Origin: JAPKZH01 sp963715635
GTDB taxonomy: Bacteria; Acidobacteriota; Aminicenantia; Aminicenantales; UBA4085
Length of the DNA: 64,000 bases
NCBI GenBank assembly: GCA_963715635.1
Contig: OY970261.1
Span: 4,092,001 to 4,156,000, forward strand
Reading direction: 5' to 3'
Part shown: in pieces, positions 26,113-35,067 of the stretch
Numbering within the stretch: position 1 is the first letter of the stretch
Layout of the letters: the number at the start of each line of letters is the position of its first letter
Notes under the pieces: model-generated
Database searches by the model: none
What the model was told of the DNA's origin: nothing
Seen by the model: the letters and a program-made list of their open reading frames with translations, nothing else
Translations under genes and position numbers: made by a program

Positions 26113-27870
26113 ATGGCGAAAAGCCGCCTGTCTCGCATTCTTTCCCGCGTCGTCGACATCAAGCCCGGGGAAGAGCGCATCGCTCTCCTTCTCTTTTCCT
26201 ATTTTTTCCTGATCACCGCGCCGTTTACAATTATCAAGGCCGTCCGCGATCAGAGTATTCTCGACGGGCCCGGAGTCCAAAACCTGCCCTATGCTTATGC
26301 CACGGCCTTGCTGGTTGGGTTTGTTGTATCCCTTCATTCCAAAATGCAGGCCAGGATTTCCCGGCAGGGTTTGATTTCCTTCAGCCTTGCTTTTTTCATC
26401 GGAACATCTTTCCTCTTTTTTCTGTTATTGCCGAACGCGGGTAACTGGCTGCCCATCGTTTATTATATGTGGGCTAATGTTTTCGCCGTCGTCATCATGA
26501 CCCAATTCTGGATGGTCATGAATGACATTTTCAACCCACGCGAAGCGAAGAGGTTGATCGGTTTCTTCGGCAGCGGTGGGATCCTGGGCGGGATTGCCGG
26601 GGGCGTCGCGACTTGGCGTCTCGCCAAGCCGGATGAGGAGCATGAACTTTTAATCCTTGTCTTGGTCTTGCTGGTCGCCTGCACTTTTGTCGTGCGGGCC
26701 ATTTTTGTCTGGCAGAAAAAGGTGCAGGGCGCAATCTCTCCCAGTGCCCCAAAAAAGGGTTCGTCCGTGAGGGACACTGAGCAGGCAGGTTTTAAAGTAT
26801 GCTTCGATACGGTCCGCAAGGACGGTTATTTGAAGCTCCTCGCCGCCGTCGTTATCCTGACTCAAATCGTCTCAACGTTTATCGATGTGCAGTCCAAGAG
26901 CTTCATCAATAAAGATCCTAATTTAAAAGCCAACTTGGCCTCGTTTTTTGGATTGTTCCAGGCCGGCCTGCTCGTGTTTTCGTTTTTCTTCCAGATCTTG
27001 ATGACAAGCAACCTGGTCAAGCGCTTCGGGATCAGGCTGCCCCTGATGATTTATCCGGCCATTCTTCTTCTGTTTTGCCTTGGATTTTTTGCCCTGGCCG
27101 GGATCGTTCTTGCCATTCTCATCAAGGGGAGCGATAAAAGCCTTTCCTATTCCGTCAACCAGTCGGCCCGGGAGCTCCTGTATGTTCCTGTAGCGCCGGA
27201 TAAAAAATACAAGGCCAAAGCTTTTATCGATATGTTCCTCAACCGATTTTCCAAGACAGCCGGGGCGATGATCCTTCTAGTCATTTTTTTTCTGACCAAC
27301 CCTAAGGACCCCAATATCAAAGTTGTCAGCGCGGTCTCGGCCTGCTTTCTTTTGGCCTGGATTGTCCTGAACCTCAAGGTCAGCAAAGAATACGTCAGCA
27401 CGGTCAAGGAAAAACTGGGAAGGGAATGGGAGCGCGGCGACCGAATCGTTGACCGGGCCATGGATGTAGAGACGGCCAAGCTCGTCTTTGATACGCTGGA
27501 GAGCAAAAACCGGAGTTCCAATCTGTATGCCATGCATCTCTACGACCTCCTGAAGAAGGACAAGCTCACTCCCGAGATCAGAAAGCTCATAGGATACGAA
27601 TCAAACGAAATCAAGGCGGCCTCTCTAGGCGTTCTGATGGAGGCCGAGGAGTCGCCCTGGACCGTCCACGTGGATGAGGAGTCTGTCGGCAGAAGTCCTT
27701 CAAAAAGAAGTCCAGGAGATTATGGAACTCGAATCGTACCAGCAATTGATGAATGGTTTTGCCGATCGGGTTATTCAGGAGAAAGGGCAAGCCGCAGAAA
27801 CGGCCAAAATGGAATTGGCCAAAGCGATCAGCCTGATGGATGCCCGTTCGCCCCTTGCGGGGAAGCTTGA
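26113..27870 (+). CDS. NTT-like transporter, N-terminal part of a frameshifted NTT-HEAT protein
   Basis: Residues 1 to about 450 form a polytopic NTT/MFS-like transporter (IKAVRDQSILDG in the first helices; QFWMVMNDIFNPREAKRLIGFFGSGGILGGIAGG in the loop/helix shared with the relatives at 21626 and 28514). A linker and the first HEAT-type helices follow (ETAKLVFDTLESKNRSSNLYAMHLYDLLKKDKLTPEIRKLI). After about residue 523 the protein stops resembling its paralogue and turns to low-complexity sequence, while the homologous HEAT repeats continue in the next frame (27674-28507). One extra base near 27660-27690 explains this. Translated as is, the tail of about 60 residues is out of frame. Confidence 0.8.
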   Translation: MAKSRLSRILSRVVDIKPGEERIALLLFSYFFLITAPFTIIKAVRDQSILDGPGVQNLPYAYATALLVGFVVSLHSKMQARISRQGLISFSLAFFIGTSFLFFLLLPNAGNWLPIVYYMWANVFAVVIMTQFWMVMNDIFNPREAKRLIGFFGSGGILGGIAGGVATWRLAKPDEEHELLILVLVLLVACTFVVRAIFVWQKKVQGAISPSAPKKGSSVRDTEQAGFKVCFDTVRKDGYLKLLAAVVILTQIVSTFIDVQSKSFINKDPNLKANLASFFGLFQAGLLVFSFFFQILMTSNLVKRFGIRLPLMIYPAILLLFCLGFFALAGIVLAILIKGSDKSLSYSVNQSARELLYVPVAPDKKYKAKAFIDMFLNRFSKTAGAMILLVIFFLTNPKDPNIKVVSAVSACFLLAWIVLNLKVSKEYVSTVKEKLGREWERGDRIVDRAMDVETAKLVFDTLESKNRSSNLYAMHLYDLLKKDKLTPEIRKLIGYESNEIKAASLGVLMEAEESPWTVHVDEESVGRSPSKRSPGDYGTRIVPAIDEWFCRSGYSGERASRRNGQNGIGQSDQPDGCPFAPCGEA

Positions 27871-28507
27871 TGATCTCCTCCGGGATGAATCGCCCGCGGT
27901 CAGTCGCTATGCTATGGAAGCCGCGGCGAAGTTCAAGGAGCGAGAATTTGTCCCCATATTGATCCGCAAATTGGCCGATCCGTTGACCCGGGAGGACGCC
28001 CGGGCGGCCTTGGAGAAGTATGGATCCAAGATTATCGGGATGCTCGGTGATTATCTGGAAGACCCGGCCGAGCCCCCGGCCGTCCGAGAGGCGGTGACAT
28101 CGGTCCTGGCCGGAATTGGATCGCCGGACGTGGCCGAATTACTTCTCCAGGCGCTGGCAGGAGGCCAGGAGGAGCTGCAATCCGACCTCATCGATGCCCT
28201 GGATAAGATCCGCTCGCGCACGCCGAATCTCCCGGTCTCCGTAGAAGCTGTCAGGATGCTCATCGTCAAGGAAGTTGTCCATTACACGCACGAGAAAAAG
28301 CCGTCCGCTGTGATCAATATTTTCAAATTGTTGGGGCTGGTCTATTCCCACGAGGATATTTTCCGGGCCTATCAGAACATCCAGGTCCGGACGAAGGATT
28401 CCGTGGCCTATGCCTTAGAGCTTCTCGACTATACGCTAGACAAAGAGATGAGGGACCTCATTTTTCCGGTTTTGGAGGATTTCACGGCTGTCAAAAAAAC
28501 CGTGTGA
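27674..28507 (+). CDS. HEAT-repeat C-terminal part of the frameshifted NTT-HEAT protein
   Basis: This frame holds the rest of the protein that begins at 26113. It is all-helical, with HEAT-like units such as SPLAGKLDDLLRDESPAVSRYAMEAA, REFVPILIRKLADPLTREDARAALEKYG and AVREAVTSVLAGIGSPDVAELLLQAL, and ends like its paralogue (LGLVYSHEDIFRAYQNI against LSLVYSHDDMIRAYQNI). The first ATG has no ribosome site and is internal to the family alignment, so it is probably not an independent gene. The stop overlaps the ribosome site of the next gene. Confidence 0.75.
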   Translation: MRSLSAEVLQKEVQEIMELESYQQLMNGFADRVIQEKGQAAETAKMELAKAISLMDARSPLAGKLDDLLRDESPAVSRYAMEAAAKFKEREFVPILIRKLADPLTREDARAALEKYGSKIIGMLGDYLEDPAEPPAVREAVTSVLAGIGSPDVAELLLQALAGGQEELQSDLIDALDKIRSRTPNLPVSVEAVRMLIVKEVVHYTHEKKPSAVINIFKLLGLVYSHEDIFRAYQNIQVRTKDSVAYALELLDYTLDKEMRDLIFPVLEDFTAVKKTV

Positions 28508-28513
28508 GGAGAT

Positions 28514-31039
28514 ATGGCTGAAGGACCACTCTATAAGATTCTCCGGCGTCTCGTGGATGTTAAGCCCGAAGAAGCGCGGGTTGCCCTACGAATGTTTTTC
28601 CATTTTTTTCTGATCACATCCTCGGCCTATATCATCAAGGCGGTTAAGACATCCCTTTTTTTGCAGCATGCGGGCGCCAAAAACCTGCCCTCCGCCTATC
28701 TGATCACGGCGGTCACGATGGGCTTTGTCGTTTCGTTGAATACCCGCCTTCTCCAGCGCCTCAACAGAAGGCGCTACATATCTTTGAGTCTTGTCTTTTT
28801 TATCGTCTGCCTGTTTCTGTTCTGGTTTTTGTTTGATCTCGGGCATAAAAGACAGATCTGGGAAGGCGTGTACACGATCTACTGGATTTGGTCGGACATT
28901 TTTCTAGCCACGTCCGTCACTCAATTCGGGATCCTGTTCAACGACCTCATGCAGCCCCGGCAGGCCAGGCGACTGATCGGCTTTTTCGTGAATGGGGGTC
29001 TTTTGGGCGGGATTGTAGGATCGTTATTGGCCAGATTTCTCGCCAAGCCGATGGGGACACACAATCTGATCCTCTTGTGTCCCGGCTTTTTGATCGTTTG
29101 TCTCTGGATTGTCCGGGAGGTGCCTAAGACCCATCCGGATCTTGTCAAAGAAGCGGGCCATCCCGAGGCAGACCTAAAAAAACAAAAAGTAGGCTATCTT
29201 CAAAGCTTGAAGATTCTAACAAAACACCGCTATCTCGTCATCCTCAGCGGAATGATGATGACCGGTTTTATCGTATCGACGTTGCTGGATTCGCAATTCA
29301 ACGCCGTCGTGGAGCGAGTGTACACAACGGCGGCCAAAAAAGCGGAATTTATGGGAACGTTTTCTGCAGGATTGCTTATCGTATCTTATCTTCTGAACGT
29401 CCTCCTGACGAACAGGGTCTTGAAGAACTTCGGCATCCGGGTCGCCCTTCTCGTATCACCAGTTGTTTTGACATTGGGGGCGGGCTTTTTGTTTTTCATC
29501 CCGGTGACCGGCCTCCTGATTTGGGCGATATTGGTCAAAGGGGCCGATAAAAGTCTGACTCACACTTTCAGCCAAGCTACTCGAGAACTTCTCTATATAC
29601 CGATTCCTCCGGAGATCAAGTACAAGGCCAAGGTGTTCATCGATATGTTCATCAACAAGCTAGCCGATGGGCTGGCCGCCGTCCTTCTGCTCGCCTTGGT
29701 GGCGGCCGGGTTCTCCCTAGGGAAACCCGTCAGCCTTCGGACCATGGAGGCCATAAGCGTCCTGGTCCTGGCCTTTATTCTCATCTGGATCGTCCTCTGT
29801 TTTCTGATTATCAAAGAATACGTGGGGATCGTCAGGAAGAACCTGAGGGTCAAATGGCCCGATGCCGACAAGTTCGTGGCGGAGAAGATAGATGTCGACA
29901 TGACGAAGCTCGTCTTTGACACACTCGAGAGCCGGCAGCGCAGTTCTGTCTTATACGCCATGAACATGTTCGACCTGATCAAGAACGAGAAGATCAGCCC
30001 GGAGCTCAAAAAAATTCTTGCCTTCAAGTCTTCCGAGGTCCGGGCCTCGTCGATGGATACGCTCCTGGGACTGGATGGCGAAGCGCTTGTCCCGGCCATG
30101 GACGATGCTCTCGAAGAAGAAAGCCTGGATCAGGAGATCCGGGAGATCATGTCCATGGATGTGTACCAGGAGTTGATGAAGGAGCACATCGACAAAGTGA
30201 CCTCCCGCGCGGGCGGTGAGCCCGAAGTCTCCCAAATGGAGGTGGCAAAAATCCTGGGTATTATGGATCCCGCGTCCCCCCTTATCCAAAACCTCGCCAG
30301 GCTCCTGAAACACGAATCTCTGGAGGTCGTCCGGTATGCCCTGGAGAGCGCCGGCAAACAGAAAAAGCGGGAATTCGTTCCTCTGATTGTCTCTCACCTG
30401 ACAAAACCGGCGCTGCGGGAAGCTGCCGCTCAAACGCTCATCGCCTATGGCGGCCAAATCACCGGGACCTTGAGGGATTATCTGGTGGATCCCGATGTGG
30501 ACATCGTTATCCGAAAGGCCATCCCGGATATCCTGGCCCGGATCGGGCACCAGCGGGCGGCCGACCTGCTCTCGACAGAATTGCCGAAAGGCCGCAAGGA
30601 TGTCGAAGCCGAGATGATCGAGGCCATGTACAAGATGAAATCCCTCTATCCGCAAGTCCAATTCCGGGACAGGGAGATCCTGCCCGAGATCCGCCGGCTG
30701 ATTAAGAAAAGCTACCTCCTCCTCGACGAGTTCAACGAAGTTAAAAAGGACAAACAGCGGGCCGTCCTGGCCGAGGACCTGGAGAAGAATTTCGGCCGGG
30801 CCCTCAAGCAGATTTTTGAGCTGCTGAGTCTTGTTTACTCCCATGACGATATGATCCGGGCTTACCAGAACATCTGTTCCGGGTCGAAAAAAGCCATCGA
30901 TTATTCCGTCGAGCTCCTGGACAATATGCTCAAGAAGGAGATCAAGGAGGTACTGCTGCCCCTGATCGACGACATCCCCCTGGAAGACAAGGCCCGCAGC
31001 GCCAAAAAGTTCCTCAAGGCCCTGGAGAAGTCGGAATAG
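28514..31039 (+). CDS. NTT-like transporter fused to HEAT repeats
   Basis: 841 residues, the intact version of the fusion. Residues 1 to about 430 are an NTT/MFS-like transporter with about 12 hydrophobic helices and the shared loop GILFNDLMQPRQARRLIGFFVNGGLLGGIVGSLLARF. Residues about 460 to 841 are HEAT-type helical repeats (for example SPLIQNLARLLKHESLEVVRYALESAG and KPALREAAAQTLIAYGG), predicted cytoplasmic and probably a docking platform. Nucleotide transport is inferred only from resemblance to NTT/Tlc carriers. The gene lies between its frameshifted paralogue and the PP2C gene. Confidence 0.82.
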   Translation: MAEGPLYKILRRLVDVKPEEARVALRMFFHFFLITSSAYIIKAVKTSLFLQHAGAKNLPSAYLITAVTMGFVVSLNTRLLQRLNRRRYISLSLVFFIVCLFLFWFLFDLGHKRQIWEGVYTIYWIWSDIFLATSVTQFGILFNDLMQPRQARRLIGFFVNGGLLGGIVGSLLARFLAKPMGTHNLILLCPGFLIVCLWIVREVPKTHPDLVKEAGHPEADLKKQKVGYLQSLKILTKHRYLVILSGMMMTGFIVSTLLDSQFNAVVERVYTTAAKKAEFMGTFSAGLLIVSYLLNVLLTNRVLKNFGIRVALLVSPVVLTLGAGFLFFIPVTGLLIWAILVKGADKSLTHTFSQATRELLYIPIPPEIKYKAKVFIDMFINKLADGLAAVLLLALVAAGFSLGKPVSLRTMEAISVLVLAFILIWIVLCFLIIKEYVGIVRKNLRVKWPDADKFVAEKIDVDMTKLVFDTLESRQRSSVLYAMNMFDLIKNEKISPELKKILAFKSSEVRASSMDTLLGLDGEALVPAMDDALEEESLDQEIREIMSMDVYQELMKEHIDKVTSRAGGEPEVSQMEVAKILGIMDPASPLIQNLARLLKHESLEVVRYALESAGKQKKREFVPLIVSHLTKPALREAAAQTLIAYGGQITGTLRDYLVDPDVDIVIRKAIPDILARIGHQRAADLLSTELPKGRKDVEAEMIEAMYKMKSLYPQVQFRDREILPEIRRLIKKSYLLLDEFNEVKKDKQRAVLAEDLEKNFGRALKQIFELLSLVYSHDDMIRAYQNICSGSKKAIDYSVELLDNMLKKEIKEVLLPLIDDIPLEDKARSAKKFLKALEKSE

Positions 31040-31094
31040 TCTTGAAATGAACCTGGTTCTGGGGATATAATCTTACGCACAGGAACCGGAGCGC

Positions 31095-32771
31095 ATGCCG
31101 ACATTATACATTTACCCCAAATCGGGCGACTCGTTCACGATTTCCCTGGGCACGGAGAAGGTGACGATCGGCCGCTCTGCGGATAATATGATCTTCATCC
31201 CCGACCCCTTCTGCTCAAGCCGTCATGCCGTGATTTACCCCACCGCAACGGGGTTTGCCGTGAAGGATGCCGGCAGCAAGAACGGCACCTTTGTCAACGG
31301 CAAAAAGATCGCCGGCGAATTCGAGCTCAAAAAAGGGGATGAGGTCCTCGTCGGCTCCGTCCGGGTCATTTTTGACAAGGCCATTCTGACTAACGTAGAA
31401 GTCACGGATCAGCTTTCGTCCACGACGAACGTCAACACGATCATTCCCTTTCGGGAGATCCTCAAGAAGCCGCCAACGAAGACGACCATCCGGGCCTTCC
31501 CGCCCCTCGGGGATATCGAGACGATCAGGGCCGAGCACAAGATCTCCTCCATCATCAGCGAGGTCAGCCAAGCCCTGATCCTCCATAAGCCCATCAGCGA
31601 GCTCCTGGACCACATTATGAATATTATTTCCGAGCACCTGCCCATGGACAGGAGCATTTTGATGCTGAAAGAAGGCAATCCGGTCCAGCTCATTCCGCGC
31701 GTCATCCGCATCGACAACAAGCGCTTCCAGAACCAGAAGATCCAAGTCAGCAAGAGCATCGTCAATATGGCCTTCGAACAGCAGCTGTCCGTGTTAACAT
31801 CGGACGCCGCCCTCGACCCCCGGTTCAGCGCTAAGGACAGTATCATCAACTCCGGCATCCATTCGGCGATGTGCGTCCCGCTCTGGGATGAAACGGAGAT
31901 TATCGGCGTCATCTATGCCGACCGGATTTCCCAGCTCGAGGCGTTCACCGACGAGGAGCTACGGTTGCTGACGCTCCTCTCCAACCTGGCCGCCGTCAAG
32001 ATCGGGGAATCGCGCCGGATCGAAAGGGAGATCGAGACCGAAAAAATGAAACGAGAGTTGCAGCTGGCGGCCCAGACCCAAAGCAATTTTTTACCGAAGG
32101 AGAATCCGTCCTGCGAAAATTACGAGATTGCCGGAAAGAACATCCCCTGCCACGAGGTGGGAGGGGACTATTATGATTTCATCTCGATCGACCCCTGCCA
32201 CCTGGGCATCTCCATTGCCGACGTGTCCGGAAAAGGCGTGAGCGCGTCGCTGCTCATGGCCTCCCTCCGAGCCAACCTCCATGCCATGGTCCATGTCGGG
32301 TACGACCTGGGGGCGATGGTCGTCAAGCTGAATGATTTTGTCCACTTGAGTTCGGACATCAACGTATTTATCACCTTCTTCTTTTGCGAGTTGGACAAGA
32401 AAACAGGCGAGCTGCGCTACATCAACGCCGGCCACAACCCTCCGTTTGTCATCAAGAAGACGGGAGAGGTTGGCTATTTGGACAGCTCCGGATTGTGCTT
32501 GGGGATGCTGCCCTCGGTCACGTATGACCTGAAAACCATGGCCATCGATCCCGGAGATATTTTGCTGCTTTATACGGATGGAATCACAGAGAGCCGGAAC
32601 AAGGTCAACGAAGAATTCGGCGTGGAAAGACTCACTGCCATTATCCGAAAGCACGGCAAGGTTTCCGCGTTTAACCTGGCTCAGACCATCCTGAAGGAAT
32701 TGGATGATTTTACGGCTAAGGCCGACCCGGCCGACGACCGGACGCTAGTTGTCGTCAAACGAACCGCCTAG
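31095..32771 (+). CDS. FHA-GAF-SpoIIE/PP2C serine/threonine phosphatase
   Basis: 558-residue cytoplasmic regulator. Residues 1 to about 100 are an FHA domain that reads phosphothreonine (VTIGRSADNMIF, SSRHAVI, DAGSKNGTFVNGK). Residues about 140 to 310 are a GAF sensor (LLDHIMNIISEHLPMDRSILML; SAMCVPLWDETEIIGVIYADR). After a short coiled coil, residues about 340 to 558 are a PP2C of the SpoIIE/RsbU class with its metal aspartates (VGGDYYDF, IADVSGKG, YTDGITES, DDRTLVV). Enzymes of this class dephosphorylate STAS antagonists, so the STAS protein at 25734 is the natural partner. Confidence 0.93.
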   Translation: MPTLYIYPKSGDSFTISLGTEKVTIGRSADNMIFIPDPFCSSRHAVIYPTATGFAVKDAGSKNGTFVNGKKIAGEFELKKGDEVLVGSVRVIFDKAILTNVEVTDQLSSTTNVNTIIPFREILKKPPTKTTIRAFPPLGDIETIRAEHKISSIISEVSQALILHKPISELLDHIMNIISEHLPMDRSILMLKEGNPVQLIPRVIRIDNKRFQNQKIQVSKSIVNMAFEQQLSVLTSDAALDPRFSAKDSIINSGIHSAMCVPLWDETEIIGVIYADRISQLEAFTDEELRLLTLLSNLAAVKIGESRRIEREIETEKMKRELQLAAQTQSNFLPKENPSCENYEIAGKNIPCHEVGGDYYDFISIDPCHLGISIADVSGKGVSASLLMASLRANLHAMVHVGYDLGAMVVKLNDFVHLSSDINVFITFFFCELDKKTGELRYINAGHNPPFVIKKTGEVGYLDSSGLCLGMLPSVTYDLKTMAIDPGDILLLYTDGITESRNKVNEEFGVERLTAIIRKHGKVSAFNLAQTILKELDDFTAKADPADDRTLVVVKRTA

Positions 32772-32873
32772 GGCAGACGGATCAAAGGACGCAGGTCCTG
32801 GCCACCCCCGCCCGAGTAGAAATTTCTTGTGAAATCTTTTATCATGATTGGACATCATTTTGAAGGTGCGACT

Positions 32874-34079
32874 ATGAGAAAGCTCCGTTTCATCGGATTC
32901 CTCGTTGTTGGGACAGTCGCGATCGTCTTCCACACGCCTGCTATGGACCGTTTTTGCGCTCAGGCAGTCCAGTATCCGCCGCTGCCACAAGAGGCCGCCC
33001 AGGTCCTTCCTCCCCTAGCTGCGGAGGCCGTTTATGATGAGATCGCCAAGTTCATCAGCGGGCTGCCCTGCACGACGGATCCCCTGAAATCCCTCCAAGA
33101 AAGCGCAGAATGGAAGAATTATGCCGCCGCCATGGAAAAGAATTGGGCCGAGCTCGATGCCAAGCGCCTGCAGCCCATGAAGGCTTGGGCGGAGGCGGAG
33201 ATGACCGAAACCGACGCCGTGACAAAGCTCCTGTTTTATCCCTTCGGCGGTCCCGACTTCCTGACGGCCTTCCTGATGTTTCCCAAGGCCGATGTCTATG
33301 TCCTGCTCGGGCTCGAGTTTGTCGGGAAGCTGCCGGATTTCTCCAAGGCCTTACCCCCTCAGGTCGGAAGCTATACAGGCAATCTCATGGCGGCGCTCTC
33401 GGATTTTTTCAACAAGAGTTATTTCATTACCAAAAATATGAATGCGACTCTGACCGATCACAAAGTCGACGGGGTCCTTCCCGTCATCTGCTTTTTCCTG
33501 GAGAAGACGAATCATAAGATTATCGGCATTAAGCGCTGCGAATTGCTCGAAAAAGGCGAACTCTTGGAGGTTGGTTTTGCCATCCCTAAAAAACGCCTCC
33601 GGCGTCCTTACGGCGTGAAGGTCGATTTCGTAACGAACGAATCGGACAAGGTCCGGTCGGTCTATTATTTTTCCTGTGATCTCGTCGACGATGTTTTCCG
33701 CAAGGATTCAACGTTCTATCTCTATCTGGACAGCTTCAATTTTGAAACCACGTTCATCAAATCGGCTTCTTACCTGATGCACTATAAGGAATTTTCCAAT
33801 ATCCGGAGCCTGATTCTGGCCAAAAGCCGATTTGTTTTGGAAGACGATACGGGCATTCCCTATCGATATTTTCCGGCTGGAAAATGGGAGGCCCAACTCT
33901 ATGGGGAATACATCAAGCCGGTGAGCGATTTCGCAGGCGTCGAACAGAAGGATTTGAAAGAGGCCTATGCCGATACGGCGAAGGTCAAAAAATTGCCGTT
34001 CCATCTCGGCTACCACTGGGGAAGCAGCAAGGACTCGATCCTTTACTTTAAAAAGAAAGCCGCTCCGGAAAACCCCTGA
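32874..34079 (+). CDS. Secreted protein of unknown function
   Basis: About 401 residues from the ATG at 32874; the earlier GTG would put 15 residues before a clear signal peptide (MRKLRFIGFLVVGTVAIVF, with AQA at the end). I do not recognise an enzyme family. The distinctive stretch LLFYPFGGPDFLTAFLMFPKADVYVLLGLEFVG, followed by a largely beta-rich C-terminal half (YFSCDLVDDVF, STFYLYLDSFNFETTFIKSASYLMH), looks like a conserved export domain seen in other outer-membrane-bearing bacteria, from memory only. No metal or catalytic motif stands out. Confidence 0.7.
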   Translation: MRKLRFIGFLVVGTVAIVFHTPAMDRFCAQAVQYPPLPQEAAQVLPPLAAEAVYDEIAKFISGLPCTTDPLKSLQESAEWKNYAAAMEKNWAELDAKRLQPMKAWAEAEMTETDAVTKLLFYPFGGPDFLTAFLMFPKADVYVLLGLEFVGKLPDFSKALPPQVGSYTGNLMAALSDFFNKSYFITKNMNATLTDHKVDGVLPVICFFLEKTNHKIIGIKRCELLEKGELLEVGFAIPKKRLRRPYGVKVDFVTNESDKVRSVYYFSCDLVDDVFRKDSTFYLYLDSFNFETTFIKSASYLMHYKEFSNIRSLILAKSRFVLEDDTGIPYRYFPAGKWEAQLYGEYIKPVSDFAGVEQKDLKEAYADTAKVKKLPFHLGYHWGSSKDSILYFKKKAAPENP

Positions 34080-34122
34080 ATCAGGGAAGGATCCTTATTT
34101 CCGAGCTATCAGGAGCATAATT

Positions 34123-35067
34123 ATGGACAACCAGACGAGACGACCTTCGTTGATAAAAAAATGGGTCATCGCCGCCCGGCCTTGGTCCCTTCCCGCCTCG
34201 ACTATGCCGGTCATCTTCGGCACATCGCTGGCCGTCGTCATCGGCAGGACGAACCTGGTCCCGTTTCGGTTTATATTAGCCCTCCTGGCCATGGTCATCC
34301 TCCACTCGGCCGCCAACATGCTCAGCGATGTCTTTGATTTCCGGCGCGGCCTGGACAAGGATGTGACGCCGGTGAGCGGGGCGATCGTCCGCGGCTGGCT
34401 TTCGGCCGGGGCCGTGGCCGCAGGGTCGGCGGTCCTCTTTGTTATCGGCATCGTCATCGGCCTGGCCCTTGTGGCCATGACGGGCAGGGTCCTTTTGATC
34501 ATCGGGGCCGTTGGCGTCCTTATCGGCGCTTCGTACACAGCCCTGAAATACCATGCTTTCGGCGACCTGGCGGTCTTCCTGAACTTTGGGATTCTTGGGT
34601 CGCTCGGCGCTTGGGTGGTTCAGACGGGGCAGTTTTCCTGGATCCCGGTCATCTGGACCGTGCCGATGGGGATGCTCGTCAGCGCCATCCTGCATGCCAA
34701 CAACTGGCGGGATACGATCTCGGACACCGAACGACGGGTGAGAACGTTTGCCTCAATATTGGGAGACAAGGGATCGCTCACCTATTACGGCTTCCTTCTC
34801 TTCGGCTCGATGGCCATCATTTTCGGTCTTATGCTCATTCCCAGGTTGATTTCCCCGGCACTCGCGCCCATGCCGTTCACTTTTATCGTGATCCTGCTGG
34901 CATTGCCGCGGACGCTTCACCTCTGGGGACGGGCCCTGCGCCGGCACGCCCCCCGCCGGCCCCTGGATTTCGTCATCCTGGACGGAGCGACGGCCAATTA
35001 CAACCTGGTCTTCGGGCTTCTATGCACGGCTGTCCTCTGGCTGCAATTTATTATTGATCTCATATAA
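34123..35067 (+). CDS. menA: UbiA-family prenyltransferase, probably MenA
   Basis: 314-residue membrane prenyltransferase that in menaquinone synthesis attaches a polyprenyl chain to 1,4-dihydroxy-2-naphthoate. The ATG at 34123 follows AGGAG and starts the family segment (KKWVIAARPWSLPASTMPVIFG). The first Asp motif is NMLSDVFDFRRGLDKD, and the second motif is NNWRDTISDTERRVRTFASILGD; about nine membrane helices follow this pattern. The Asp-rich motifs and RPWSLPAS support MenA over other UbiA members, but no other men gene is in the window. Confidence 0.85.
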   Translation: MDNQTRRPSLIKKWVIAARPWSLPASTMPVIFGTSLAVVIGRTNLVPFRFILALLAMVILHSAANMLSDVFDFRRGLDKDVTPVSGAIVRGWLSAGAVAAGSAVLFVIGIVIGLALVAMTGRVLLIIGAVGVLIGASYTALKYHAFGDLAVFLNFGILGSLGAWVVQTGQFSWIPVIWTVPMGMLVSAILHANNWRDTISDTERRVRTFASILGDKGSLTYYGFLLFGSMAIIFGLMLIPRLISPALAPMPFTFIVILLALPRTLHLWGRALRRHAPRRPLDFVILDGATANYNLVFGLLCTAVLWLQFIIDLI

